From: Microbacteriaceae bacterium VKM Ac-2855
GTDB taxonomy: Bacteria; Actinomycetota; Actinomycetes; Actinomycetales; Microbacteriaceae
Reading direction: 5' to 3'
Assembly (NCBI GenBank): GCA_013204985.1
Contig: JABMLG010000001.1
Span: 180,474-244,473 of the forward strand
Length of the DNA stretch: 64,000 nucleotides
The notes under the pieces were generated by a model that worked only from the letters and a program-made list of their open reading frames with translations, made no database searches and was not told the DNA's origin. A program made the translations under genes and the position numbers. How positions within the stretch are numbered: position 1 is the first letter of the stretch; each line of letters begins with the position of its first letter. Below, in pieces: positions 24,320 to 32,978 of this stretch.

Positions 24320-25678
24320 GTGACGCACGACGCAGACTCCTCAGCATCCGCCGACGGCTCGAGCGACGCGGAGCACGTCGTGCTCCGGCCGGAGTACGAC
24401 TGGGCCGGCTACGGATTCGACACCCGGCAGATCCACGCCGGCGAGTACGAGGAGACGCCGAATCAGGCGAGGATCGCACCGATCGCCATGACCTCCGGCT
24501 ACCGTTTCGATTCGTTCGACGACGGGCGCGACCGTTTCGCAGGTACGGCGGACGGCTTCGTGTACTCCCGCTCGCGCAACCCGAGCAACGCGGTCGCCGA
24601 GAAGCGGGTCGCTTCACTCGAGGGCGGCACCGAGGCGATCGTCGTCGCGTCCGGGCAGGCGGCGATCACCTCCGCCCTGCTCGCCCTCGCCGAGGCGGGC
24701 GAGAGGATCGTCTCGACGGCGAGCATCTACGGCGGCACCCGCATTCTGTTCGGCCGCAGCTTCAAGCGCTTCGGCGTCGAGGTCGACTACGTCTGGCACG
24801 ATGCGGACGACGCCGAGTGGGACAGGATCATCCAGCCGAACACGAAGGCAATCTTCAGCGAGACGATCCCCAACCCGCGCAACGACATCGTCGATATCGA
24901 GCAGCTCGCCCGAGTGGCGCGACGGCACGGCATCCCCCTCGTGATCGACAACACCATCGCGACGCCGTACCTGATCCGACCGGTCGAGTACGGCGCCGAC
25001 ATCGTTGTGCATTCCTCGACGAAATTCCTCAGCGGACACGGCGCGGCGCTCTCGGGCGCGATCGTCGACGGCGGCCGTTTCGACTGGGCCGCTTCGGAGC
25101 GCGCGTACCCGATGATCACCGAGCCGCTCCGAGCCGGCGGACCGACGATGCTCGAACGCTGCGGCGACCGTGCCTACGCCAGGCACGTTCGCGAAGCCGT
25201 GGTCAACGACATCGGGCCCGCCCTCTCACCCTTCAACGCGTTCCTGCTGCAGCAGGGCATCGAGACGCTCTCCGTGCGGATGGACCGGCACGTCGAGAAT
25301 GCGATCACCATCGCACAGTGGCTGAACACCCATCCGCTCGTCGAGAGCGTCGACTACGCGGGATTGAGCGATAACCCGCTGTACGAGCTCGCGCAACGGC
25401 TCTACGGCGGCCGCACCGGTTCGGTGTTCGCCATGACCGTGCGCGGCGGCGAACCGGGGGCGCGGCGCTTCTTCGATCGGTTGCGCGTGATCAGCCGGAT
25501 GACGAACATCGGCGACACTCGATCGATGGCGCTGCATCCCGCAACATCGACCCACATCGCGTTCGCGCCCGAGCTGCGAGAGCGCCTGGGCATCACGCCG
25601 GGGATGATCCGTCTTTCGATCGGACTGGAGACCGTCGACGACCTGATCGCCGATCTCGATCAGGCGTTGCGCGGCTGA
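24320..25678 (+). CDS. metY: O-acetylhomoserine (thiol)-lyase, MetY type
   Basis: 452-aa PLP enzyme of the Cys/Met metabolism family. Substrate and cofactor residues: [50 protein letters not shown], and the PLP lysine in [13 protein letters not shown]. The chain is long, as in MetY rather than MetB. GTG 24320 is chosen because the frame upstream runs through the luxS leader without a convincing start. It makes homocysteine from O-acetylhomoserine and sulfide. Divergent from luxS-mtnN with 92 bp between starts. Confidence 0.9.
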   Translation: MTHDADSSASADGSSDAEHVVLRPEYDWAGYGFDTRQIHAGEYEETPNQARIAPIAMTSGYRFDSFDDGRDRFAGTADGFVYSRSRNPSNAVAEKRVASLEGGTEAIVVASGQAAITSALLALAEAGERIVSTASIYGGTRILFGRSFKRFGVEVDYVWHDADDAEWDRIIQPNTKAIFSETIPNPRNDIVDIEQLARVARRHGIPLVIDNTIATPYLIRPVEYGADIVVHSSTKFLSGHGAALSGAIVDGGRFDWAASERAYPMITEPLRAGGPTMLERCGDRAYARHVREAVVNDIGPALSPFNAFLLQQGIETLSVRMDRHVENAITIAQWLNTHPLVESVDYAGLSDNPLYELAQRLYGGRTGSVFAMTVRGGEPGARRFFDRLRVISRMTNIGDTRSMALHPATSTHIAFAPELRERLGITPGMIRLSIGLETVDDLIADLDQALRG

Positions 25679-25718
25679 CGGCCAGGGTCGGGCGATCGGT
25701 GCCCAGTATCGTGGCACC

Positions 25719-26579
25719 GTGACTCGACGCATCGGCGGTCACGACTTCGACTTCGACCGCCAGGTAGCGGTCATGGCGGTCGTGAACCGTACCCCCGACT
25801 CCTTCTACGACAAGGGCGCGACCTTCGCCCTCGATCGCGCCGTCGACGCGGCCCAGCGCGCAGCGGACGAGGGTGCCGATTGGATCGATATCGGCGGCGT
25901 GCCGTTCGGCCGAGGACCGGACGTGACCCTCGATCAAGAGATCGACCGTGTCGTTCCGGTCATCGAGGCGATCCACGCGAGCAACGACGTGGTGATCTCG
26001 GTCGACACCACCCGGGCCGAGGTCGCACGGCGCAGCATCGCCGCCGGGGCCTCGGTGATCAACGACACCAGCGGGCTGCATGATCCCGAGATGGCAGCGG
26101 TGGTCGCCGCAAGCGGGGCGCAGCTCGTTCTGACGCACAGCCTCGGCGAGCCGCGCCGGGGCCCCGCGCGACCGCGTTACGACGACGTGACCGACGAGGT
26201 CGAGGCGTTCCTGCGCGATCGCGTCGCCGTCGCCGTGGCCGCGGGGGTCCCCTTGGAACGCCTGATCGTCGATCCGGGGCACGACTTGAACAAGAACACG
26301 CGCCACACACTCGAACTCACCCGACGGCTCGAGCAGATCGTGAGCATCGGTCTGCCCACGCTGGCCGCGGTCTCGAACAAGGACTTCATCGGTGAGTCGC
26401 TCGACCGGCCGCAGGGCGAACGCCTCTCCGGCAGCCTCGCCGCGGCGGTGATCTGCATCCTCAAGGGCGCCAGGATCGTGCGGATGCACGATGTGCGCGC
26501 CGCCGTGGATGCGGTGCGTCTCACCGAGGCGGTGCTCGGTTTCCGCGAGCCCGTCTACCTCAAGCACAACGTGGAGTGA
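25719..26579 (+). CDS. folP2: Dihydropteroate synthase-like protein, FolP2 type
   Basis: 286-aa TIM barrel of the dihydropteroate synthase family. Pterin-binding landmarks are present (MAVVNRTPDSFYDKG, VINDTSG, LIVDPGHDLNKN, RMHDV), but loop 2 reads DIGGVPFGRGPD instead of the DIGGESTRPG motif of active enzymes, and the lysine region reads SNKDFIGE rather than SRK. Both changes match the FolP2 paralogues of mycobacteria, which lack dihydropteroate synthase activity in published tests on M. leprae and M. tuberculosis. GTG 25719 start. Its stop overlaps the GTG of the RibD-C reductase gene, suggesting a shared pathway. Real substrate unknown. Confidence 0.8.
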   Translation: MTRRIGGHDFDFDRQVAVMAVVNRTPDSFYDKGATFALDRAVDAAQRAADEGADWIDIGGVPFGRGPDVTLDQEIDRVVPVIEAIHASNDVVISVDTTRAEVARRSIAAGASVINDTSGLHDPEMAAVVAASGAQLVLTHSLGEPRRGPARPRYDDVTDEVEAFLRDRVAVAVAAGVPLERLIVDPGHDLNKNTRHTLELTRRLEQIVSIGLPTLAAVSNKDFIGESLDRPQGERLSGSLAAAVICILKGARIVRMHDVRAAVDAVRLTEAVLGFREPVYLKHNVE

Positions 26580-27328
26580 CCGTGACGAACCGCATCGACC
26601 AACTCGCTCCCGCTCATCGAGAAGCGCTCGACGACGCGGCGCTTCTCGCGCTCTTCGCCCGGCCGGTGCGATCTCGCCCGTGGCTGCGGATGAACTTCGT
26701 CAGCAGCATCGACGGCGCGGCGACGCACGACGGGCTATCCGGCGGTCTCGGCGGCGAGGCCGACAGGCGGCTGTTCGACCTGCTGCGCCGGCTCGCGGAT
26801 GTGGTGCTGGTGGCGGCGGGAACGGTGCGTACCGAGGGGTACGGACCGATGCTCCTCGACGAGGCGTCCGCCGCGTGGCGCATCGACGCGGGTCTGCCCG
26901 CGCAGCCGGTCTTCGGGATCGTCTCCGGATCCTTGGAGCTCGATCCGGGCGACCGCATCTTCGCCGAGGCGCCGGTACGGCCGATCGTCGTCACCCACGG
27001 CGCCTCCCCGGTCGAGCGACGGGATGCGCTCGCGGAGGTCGCGGATGTACTGGTGTGCGGCACGGAGGCGGTCGATCCTCGTCTGGTCGTGCGCGAGCTG
27101 GCCGGTCGCGGCCTCCCGCAGGTGCACTGCGAAGGCGGTCCATCGCTGTACGGCGCGCTCCTCGCGGCGGATGCCGTCGACGAACTCTGCCTCACGGTCA
27201 GCCCGCTCATCGCGAGCGGTACGGCGCCGCGGATCGCCACGGGCGCAGGGGTCCTGCATCCGCAGTACCTCGCCCATGTGCTCAGCTCGGAGGAGACGCT
27301 GCTGCTGCGCTACCTCCGCGCTCGCTGA
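26576..27328 (+). CDS. RibD C-terminal-domain reductase (pyrimidine reductase family)
   Basis: 250 aa, a dihydrofolate reductase-like fold (RibD_C). MNFVSSIDGAATHDG is the NADPH/substrate strand, VVLVAAGTVRTEGYGP follows, and the C-terminal HCEGGPSLYGALLAADAVDE is the family cofactor loop. It lacks the deaminase half found in RibD. M. tuberculosis Rv2671, of the same domain family, can act as a dihydrofolate reductase analogue; with a FolP2-like partner a pteridine or flavin-related substrate is plausible (inference). GTG 26576 overlaps the folP2-like stop; GTG 26582 is an alternative. Confidence 0.82.
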   Translation: MTVTNRIDQLAPAHREALDDAALLALFARPVRSRPWLRMNFVSSIDGAATHDGLSGGLGGEADRRLFDLLRRLADVVLVAAGTVRTEGYGPMLLDEASAAWRIDAGLPAQPVFGIVSGSLELDPGDRIFAEAPVRPIVVTHGASPVERRDALAEVADVLVCGTEAVDPRLVVRELAGRGLPQVHCEGGPSLYGALLAADAVDELCLTVSPLIASGTAPRIATGAGVLHPQYLAHVLSSEETLLLRYLRAR

Positions 27329-27367
27329 GGCACGGCTGCCCCGAGCCGAGGAGATCGGCGGGAACAG

Positions 27368-27403
27368 TGAAGGGCCGAGGATCCGTGGATCCTCGGCCCT
27401 TCA
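27368..27403. terminator. Bidirectional terminator between reductase gene and bioY
   Basis: 16-bp perfect stem (27368-27383 with 27388-27403) closed by CGTG. It lies between two convergent genes. Confidence 0.85.
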
Positions 27404-27414
27404 TCGACGGTGCG

Positions 27415-28020
27415 TCAGCGGGAGCGGCGCGAAACCAGCTTCCAGGCGGCCGGAAGCAGTGCTGCCGCGACGAGCATCTTGACCGCGTCGCCGAGGAGGA
27501 ACGGCACGAGACCGGCCTGCAGCGTCGCGCCGAGATCGTTCGCGACCCCGAAGCTGCCCAGGGCGGCCGACAGCCAGGGGAGGCCGACGGCGTAAATGAC
27601 GGCGTTGCCCGCGAGGAACGTGACGAGGGTGCCGAGCACCTTCCTGTCCCACTCCCGCTGCGCGAGCCACCCGGTGACCACCGCCGCGAGGATGAAGCCG
27701 AGGATGTAGCCGCCGGTGGGGCCGGCGATCACGGCCCAGCCCGACGAACCCTCCGTGAAGACGGGCACGCCGATGGCGCCGACGAGGGCGTAGACGACCA
27801 TGGCGAGGGAACCGCGCACGGCGCCGAGGGTGGTGCCGACGAACAGGGCGGCGAAGGTCTGGCCCGTCATCGGAACCGGCCACATCGGGATGTACAGCTG
27901 CGCCATTCCCGCGGTGAGCGCGGCGCCGGCGAGCACGAGCGCGATGTCGCTCACCCACGAACGTGCAACGAGCCGGTCGGCCAGAACGGGCCGTGACGGT
28001 GCGAGCGTGAAGGTGGTCAT
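27415..28020 (-). CDS. bioY: Biotin transporter BioY
   Basis: 201-aa S-component of the biotin ECF transporter, six membrane helices. Family signatures are PMWPVPMTGQTFAALFVGT, GSLAMVVYALVGAIGVPVF and GPTGGYILGFILAA. No bioM/bioN energising genes lie next to it, so it either works alone or uses a shared ECF module encoded elsewhere. ATG 28020 has GAGGAG about 8 nt upstream. It is divergent from the ABC-F gene, about 200 bp apart. Confidence 0.93.
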   Translation of the reverse strand: MTTFTLAPSRPVLADRLVARSWVSDIALVLAGAALTAGMAQLYIPMWPVPMTGQTFAALFVGTTLGAVRGSLAMVVYALVGAIGVPVFTEGSSGWAVIAGPTGGYILGFILAAVVTGWLAQREWDRKVLGTLVTFLAGNAVIYAVGLPWLSAALGSFGVANDLGATLQAGLVPFLLGDAVKMLVAAALLPAAWKLVSRRSR

Positions 28021-28141
28021 GGGTGAGTCTCCTCTGCCGTTTGCGCTCGCGCCGAGGTGGGGCGGAGCGACGAAATGAGTGGGATCGCGGCACGATCGGC
28101 GCCGAAGGAACGGGCGTGACCCGAGCCCGCGGCTCAGGAAA

Positions 28142-28210
28142 TATACTAGAGGGCTGCTGCCTCGTGGAGTGCGGCGCATCCCCCACTGAACGGAACGCCA
28201 TTTTTTGGCG
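28142..28210 (+). promoter_or_regulatory. Predicted -10 element and leader hairpin of the ABC-F gene
   Basis: A clear TATACT (28142-28147) is followed by a leader of about 75 nt that holds a small hairpin CGCCA-TTTTT-TGGCG (28196-28210) directly before the start region. A -35 element is not obvious. ABC-F genes of other Gram-positives are often controlled by leader attenuation, but no leader peptide is visible here. Confidence 0.35.
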
Positions 28211-28227
28211 GGAACGGATAAGTCACT

Positions 28228-29826
28228 GTGCTGAGCGTGCACGATCTCGAGCTTCGCGTCGGAGCTCGTCTTCTGATGGAGAACGTCTCCTTCCGCGTCT
28301 CCGACGGCGACAAGATCGGTCTCGTCGGGCGCAACGGAGCAGGGAAGACCACACTGACGAAGGTGCTCGCGGGCGATCTCCTGCCCAACGGCGGATCCGT
28401 CGACCGCGGTGGCGAGATCGGTTACCTCCCGCAAGATCCGCGCTCGGGCGACCCGGAGGAACTCGCGCGCACCCGCATCCTCGACGCGCGTGGTCTCGGC
28501 CAGCTCGTGCTGGGGATGCAGGAGGCGACGGTCGCGATGTCGTCCAGCGACTCCAAGGTCAGCGACGCGGGGATGAAGAAGTACGGCAACCTCACGGACC
28601 GCTTCCTCTCTCTCGGCGGCTACGCGGCCGAGGCGGAGGCGGCGTCGATCGCGAGCAATCTGAACCTGCCCGACCGCATCCTCGATCAGCCGCTCAAGAC
28701 GCTCTCGGGCGGTCAGCGGCGGCGCATCGAGCTGGCGCGCATCCTGTTCTCCGACGCGCAGACGCTCATCCTCGACGAGCCGACCAACCACCTCGACGCC
28801 GATTCCGTCGTGTGGCTGCGCGAGTTCTTGAAGAACTACCGCGGCGGCTTCATCGTCATCTCGCACGACATCGAGCTCGTCGGCGAGACGGTGAACCGGG
28901 TGTTCTACCTCGACGCGAACCGCCAGGTGATCGACGTCTACAACATGAACTGGAAGAACTACCTGCGCCAGCGCGCCGCGGACGAGGAGCGCCGCAAGAA
29001 GGAGCGCGCCAACGTCGAGAAGAAGGCGAGCGTGCTGCAGCTGCAGGCGGCGAAGTTCGGCGCGAAGGCGTCGAAGGCAGCGGCGGCTCACCAGATGGTG
29101 GCCCGCGCCGAGAAGATGCTCAGCGGCCTCGAAGAGGTGCGCGCGGTCGAACGCGTCGCCAAGTTGCGCTTCCCGACCCCCGTGGCGTGCGGTCGCACGC
29201 CCCTCATGGCGAGCAACCTCTCGAAGAGCTACGGCTCGCTCGAGATCTTCACCGCCGTCGACCTCGCGATCGACCGAGGCTCCAAGGTCGTCATCCTCGG
29301 ATTGAACGGTGCGGGGAAGACCACTCTGCTGCGCATCCTGGGCGGCGTCGACAAGCCAGACACCGGCGAGATCGAGCCGGGGCACGGTTTGCGGATCGGC
29401 TACTACGCGCAGGAGCACGAGACGATCGACGTCAAGCGTTCGGTGCTGCAGAACATGGTGTCCTCGAGCCCGGACCTCACGGAGACCGAGGCGCGACGCG
29501 TGCTCGGCTCGTTCCTGTTCACCGGCGACGACTCGCACAAGCTCGCCGGCGTGCTCTCCGGCGGTGAGAAGACGCGGTTGGCGCTGGCGATGATCGTCGT
29601 CTCGGGAGCCAATGTGCTCCTGCTCGACGAGCCGACGAACAACCTCGACCCGGCGAGCCGCGATGAGATCCTCGACGCGCTCGCGCACTACGAAGGCGCC
29701 GTGGTCCTGGTCAGCCACGACGAGGGCGCGGTCGAGGCGCTCAACCCCGAACGCGTGCTCATCATGCCCGAGGGCACCGAGGACCACTGGACCAGCGACT
29801 ACCTCGAGCTGATCGAGCTGGCCTGA
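28228..29826 (+). CDS. ABC-F family ATPase (ribosome-associated)
   Basis: 532 aa with two ATP-binding cassettes on one chain and no membrane segment. Cassette 1: GRNGAGKTTLTKVL, LSGGQRRRIELARIL, LILDEPTNHLD. Cassette 2: GLNGAGKTTLLRIL, LSGGEKTRLALAM, LLLDEPTNNLD. Between them lies the charged interdomain linker (about residues 240-310, RRKKERANVEKKASVLQLQ) that in ABC-F proteins reaches the peptidyl-transferase region of the ribosome. Members act in translation rescue or antibiotic resistance; no feature here assigns it to a resistance subgroup. GTG start, weak ribosome site. Confidence 0.9.
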   Translation: MLSVHDLELRVGARLLMENVSFRVSDGDKIGLVGRNGAGKTTLTKVLAGDLLPNGGSVDRGGEIGYLPQDPRSGDPEELARTRILDARGLGQLVLGMQEATVAMSSSDSKVSDAGMKKYGNLTDRFLSLGGYAAEAEAASIASNLNLPDRILDQPLKTLSGGQRRRIELARILFSDAQTLILDEPTNHLDADSVVWLREFLKNYRGGFIVISHDIELVGETVNRVFYLDANRQVIDVYNMNWKNYLRQRAADEERRKKERANVEKKASVLQLQAAKFGAKASKAAAAHQMVARAEKMLSGLEEVRAVERVAKLRFPTPVACGRTPLMASNLSKSYGSLEIFTAVDLAIDRGSKVVILGLNGAGKTTLLRILGGVDKPDTGEIEPGHGLRIGYYAQEHETIDVKRSVLQNMVSSSPDLTETEARRVLGSFLFTGDDSHKLAGVLSGGEKTRLALAMIVVSGANVLLLDEPTNNLDPASRDEILDALAHYEGAVVLVSHDEGAVEALNPERVLIMPEGTEDHWTSDYLELIELA

Positions 29827-29994
29827 GGTTGTCGGCGCAGGGTCCTCGTACGTCGTCACCTTCGCGGCGGTCGGCTGTGCGACGGTGACGGGCGCGTACA
29901 GCCGGTCGCGTTCGCATCAGCGCTGGACTTCATGGATTCGCCTCAGCGCTGTCGCGGTGGGTGGCCTGTCAAAGAAGCGGCAACCCGAGGGTAC

Positions 29995-30852
29995 TCAGTG
30001 GCGATCGAGCAACGCGTCCTCGGCGTCGGCGTCGCTGAGGGGGCGCGAAAGGCGGCGGGCTTCGCGGCGCTCGGCGGCCTGCTGCACCTCGGGGTCGTCG
30101 GCATTGCGGATGCGGTACTCGTGCCGGATCGCCCAGGCGAGACCGAAGAAACCCATCAGAGCGAACAGCACCCACTGGATCGCGTAGCTGATGTGCAGTC
30201 CCTCATCGGCGACCGGCTTCTCGGCGGCGACGGGGCGCGCCTGCGCGGGCGCAGGGTCCTCGGCGGTGAGCAGACCGAATCCACCGGTGTACGTGGGCTG
30301 CTGCAGGATGTCGGCGACGTCGTCGAGCTGGATGGTGGCCACCTGTCCGGCGGGCGCCGAGCGCCCGTCGATGCGGCCTTCGCCCTGTTTCAACCTCGCC
30401 GTCACCGTCACCTCGCCGCTCGGTGGCTCGGGGATGAGATCGGGGGAGTCCTGAGCGTCGCCGACCGGGAGCCAACCGCGGTCCACGATGAAGAGCGAAC
30501 CGTCGGACAGGCGCAGGGGGGTGAGGATCTCGAAGCCCGGGTTGCCGTTGTTCGGGCGGTTGCGCACGAGGATCTGCTCGTCGGACTCGTACACGCCCGT
30601 GACGCTCACGGAGCGGTACTTCAACGTCGGATCCCACGAGTCGAGAGCCGGGAGCAACTCGTCCAAGCCCACCGGTGCGGCGTCCCAATTCTCGTCGACG
30701 AGCTTGTTCTCGGATGAGGCCTGGTTCAAGCGGGCGACCTGCCAGTTCGAGAGCAACACGCAGGTGATCGCGAAGACGATGGTCAGCCCGAGGTACCCGA
30801 ACCACCGACGGGAGAAGGCGAAGCGCCACTTGCCGGGCACGCTCTCACTCAT
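29995..30852 (-). CDS. SURF1 family cytochrome oxidase assembly protein
   Basis: 285 aa. Two membrane helices (about residues 18-37 and 222-243) flank an extracytoplasmic domain, as usual for SURF1. Motifs include LSNWQVARLNQ after helix 1, ILVRNRPNNGNPGFEILTPL and VDRGWLPVG. Helps insert haem into the terminal cytochrome oxidase. It is last of three minus-strand genes with 4-base overlaps, behind a small cysteine-containing protein and a DUF3099 protein, a set conserved in Microbacteriaceae and relatives. Confidence 0.9.
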   Translation of the reverse strand: MSESVPGKWRFAFSRRWFGYLGLTIVFAITCVLLSNWQVARLNQASSENKLVDENWDAAPVGLDELLPALDSWDPTLKYRSVSVTGVYESDEQILVRNRPNNGNPGFEILTPLRLSDGSLFIVDRGWLPVGDAQDSPDLIPEPPSGEVTVTARLKQGEGRIDGRSAPAGQVATIQLDDVADILQQPTYTGGFGLLTAEDPAPAQARPVAAEKPVADEGLHISYAIQWVLFALMGFFGLAWAIRHEYRIRNADDPEVQQAAERREARRLSRPLSDADAEDALLDRH

Positions 30853-31070
30853 ACCGCCTCCGTCTCGATGGCGCGCACCGAGAGGGGAAAGTCGCGCGCC
30901 GCGAGGAATTCACGCAAGTACTCGAGGTGCGCGTCGCACGCGAGCCAGGTCTTGCGGCGCTCTTCCGAATGGATCTTGGGGTTGCGCCACTCGATCGCCC
31001 AACCGGCGCGGTCGGTGCAACCGGCCCGCGAGCAGCTGTGCTGTTCGAGCGGGAGACCGAGAGAGATCAT
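30849..31070 (-). CDS. Small conserved protein between DUF3099 and SURF1 genes
   Basis: 73 aa. SCSRAGCTDRAGWAIEWRNPK followed by WLACDAHLEYLREFL (quoted in parts) places three cysteines and a histidine so that a small metal site is possible. The ATG overlaps the DUF3099 stop and its own stop overlaps the SURF1 start. It is a cytoplasmic protein with no known activity; the strict linkage to surf1 suggests a role near respiratory chain assembly (inference). Confidence 0.75.
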   Translation of the reverse strand: MISLGLPLEQHSCSRAGCTDRAGWAIEWRNPKIHSEERRKTWLACDAHLEYLREFLAARDFPLSVRAIETEAV

Positions 31071-31414
31071 CGACCGGCCTCCGGCGGCTCCTGCTCGTTC
31101 GGCTGTGCATCCGGAGCTGCGGTCGACGCACGGGTGGAGCCGTCGTCGGTTCGCTCGAGGCGGACCAGTCCACCCGGGCGATCGACCGGGCCACCTTCGC
31201 CCGCGGGACCGACGTTCGCGAGCACCACTGCAATATAGGGAAGAACGATCGCTCCGATGGCGAAGACGAGCAGCCACCAGCCGTGCGCGAAGAGCAGGCA
31301 CACGATGCACACCATGCGGATCCCCATCGCGATGGAGTACTTGACCATACGCGAGTGCCGCTCGTCGGCAGGCGACGGCGGGAGCGAAGTGATGGAGGAG
31401 GACGGCGGTTTCAC
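31067..31414 (-). CDS. DUF3099 membrane protein
   Basis: 115 aa with two close membrane helices (about residues 24-45 and 46-66: YSIAMGIRMVCIVCLLFAHG then LVFAIGAIVLPYIAVVLA), preceded by DERHSRMVKY, as in DUF3099 proteins. The C-terminal 45 residues are hydrophilic and rich in Asp, Pro and Ala. GTG 31414 start. First gene of the unit with the small Cys protein and SURF1. Confidence 0.82.
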   Translation of the reverse strand: MKPPSSSITSLPPSPADERHSRMVKYSIAMGIRMVCIVCLLFAHGWWLLVFAIGAIVLPYIAVVLANVGPAGEGGPVDRPGGLVRLERTDDGSTRASTAAPDAQPNEQEPPEAGR

Positions 31415-31471
31415 GGCGCATCTAGCCTACGTCCGCTCGACCATGCCGAACGCCGGTCGGCGGAGTGCGAT

Positions 31472-31500
31472 CTGACGCTGTCGCTGGGCGCCTCTATGCT
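31472..31500 (+). promoter_or_regulatory. Predicted fabG promoter
   Basis: CTGACG (31472-31477), 17-nt spacer, TATGCT (31495-31500), about 50 nt upstream of the start codon. Confidence 0.45.
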
Positions 31501-31549
31501 GTAACGGTTCGTTCGGCGCGATCGCGCGTCGGCAGGAGAGGGACACGAC

Positions 31550-32260
31550 ATGGCCACGCCGCGCACCGTACTCGTCACCGGCGGAAATCGGGGGATCGGT
31601 TACGCGATCGCCGAGGAGTTCGTCGCCGCGGGGCACCGCGTGGCCGTCACGGCTCGTTCGGGTTCCGGCCCGGCCGGATCGCTCACCGTGGTCGCCGATG
31701 TCACCGACTCGGCCTCCGTCGATGCTGCCTTCACTCAGATCGAGGCTGAACTCGGCCCGGTGGAGGTGCTCGTCTCCAACGCGGGCATCACGCGCGACAT
31801 GCTTCTGCTCCGGATGACCGAGGACGACTTCACCTCGGTGATCGACACGAACCTCACCGGCTCGTTCCGCGTCGTCAAGCGCGCATCGAAGGGGATGCTG
31901 AAGCAGCGCTTCGGTCGGATCATCCTGATCTCGAGCGTCGTCGGCCTGTACGGCTCGCCCGGCCAGATCAACTACTCCTCGTCGAAGGCGGCGCTGGTCG
32001 GGTTCGCCCGCTCGCTGACGCGTGAACTCGGCGCCCGCAACATCACCGCCAACGTCGTCGCTCCGGGATTCATCGAGACCGACATGACGGCGGAACTGCC
32101 CGAGGCCCAGCAGGCCGAATACATGAAGAGCATCCCGCTCGCCCGCTACGGCACCGCGGCCGACGTCGCCAAGGTCACCCGCTGGCTCGCCGAGGAGGAG
32201 GCTTCGTACATCAGCGGAGCCGTCATCCCCGTCGATGGCGGCCTCGGCATGGGTAACTGA
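31550..32260 (+). CDS. fabG: 3-oxoacyl-ACP reductase FabG
   Basis: 236-aa short-chain dehydrogenase, classical type. NADPH site TGGNRGIGYA, NAGITRD, catalytic Ser in LISSVVGLYG and the YSSSK active-site Tyr/Lys, with the FabG-typical C-terminus GAVIPVDGGLGMGN. Reduces 3-oxoacyl-ACP in fatty acid elongation. AGGAGAGGG lies upstream of the ATG. Stands alone, convergent with serB. Confidence 0.92.
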   Translation: MATPRTVLVTGGNRGIGYAIAEEFVAAGHRVAVTARSGSGPAGSLTVVADVTDSASVDAAFTQIEAELGPVEVLVSNAGITRDMLLLRMTEDDFTSVIDTNLTGSFRVVKRASKGMLKQRFGRIILISSVVGLYGSPGQINYSSSKAALVGFARSLTRELGARNITANVVAPGFIETDMTAELPEAQQAEYMKSIPLARYGTAADVAKVTRWLAEEEASYISGAVIPVDGGLGMGN

Positions 32261-32267
32261 ATCCTCG

Positions 32268-32972
32268 CTACGAGCGCAGCCCCAGCACGGGCAGCAGCTG
32301 GCTGAGGTCGATGCCATCGATCACGAGATCGGCGCGCTCGCGCACGAGCGGCTTGGCGTTGAACGCGACGGACAGCGCCGCGATCGACATCATCTCGAGG
32401 TCGTTGGCACCGTCACCGACCGCGATGGTGCGATCCAGGGGAACGTTGCACGCCGCGGCCCACTCGCGCACAGCATCCGCCTTGGCGACGGCGTCGATCA
32501 CGCCGTCATTCAATCCGCCGGTGAGCACGCCATCGCGTGCCTCGAGGCAGTTGGCGCGTGCGAAGTCCAGATTGAGCTCCGCCGCGAGCGGATCGAGGAT
32601 CTCGTGGAAGCCGCCCGAGACGACGCCGATCGCGCCGCCGGCGGCGTGGATCCCTGCGACGAGTTGCTCCACACCGGGCGTGACGATGATGGATGCCCGC
32701 ACCGCCTCGAAACTCTCGACGGCGACGCCGACGAGAGTCCCGACCCGCTCCCGCAGGCTCTCTTCGAAGTCCAGTTCGCCGCGCATCGCTCGCTCGGTCA
32801 CGGCCGCGACGACATCGACGGTGCCCGCGTGCTCGGCGAGGAGTTCGATCACCTCGTTCTGGATGAGCGTCGAATCGGCGTCGACCACCACGAGGAATCG
32901 GGCGCCGCGCCCGCCTCGAGTGTTGACGACGTGCGGGTGCGGTCCTGCCGAGGCACTCACGGGTGCATCCAT
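32268..32972 (-). CDS. serB: Phosphoserine phosphatase SerB
   Basis: 234-aa HAD phosphatase. Motif I VVVDADSTLIQNE (DxDxT), cap region GELDFEESLRERVGTL, motif II SGGFHEI and motif III/IV VGDGANDLEMM. Makes serine from phosphoserine. It lacks the N-terminal ACT domains present in mycobacterial SerB2, so allosteric serine control of that type is not expected. ATG at 32972, 6 nt after the glgC stop, so it may be cotranscribed with glgC. Confidence 0.92.
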   Translation of the reverse strand: MDAPVSASAGPHPHVVNTRGGRGARFLVVVDADSTLIQNEVIELLAEHAGTVDVVAAVTERAMRGELDFEESLRERVGTLVGVAVESFEAVRASIIVTPGVEQLVAGIHAAGGAIGVVSGGFHEILDPLAAELNLDFARANCLEARDGVLTGGLNDGVIDAVAKADAVREWAAACNVPLDRTIAVGDGANDLEMMSIAALSVAFNAKPLVRERADLVIDGIDLSQLLPVLGLRS

Positions 32973-32978
32973 TCCTTC

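Noticed and set aside
27415..29859. 814-codon minus-strand frame joining bioY with upstream sequence
   Set aside because: Only the last 201 residues (bioY) are real; the rest is antisense to the ABC-F gene.
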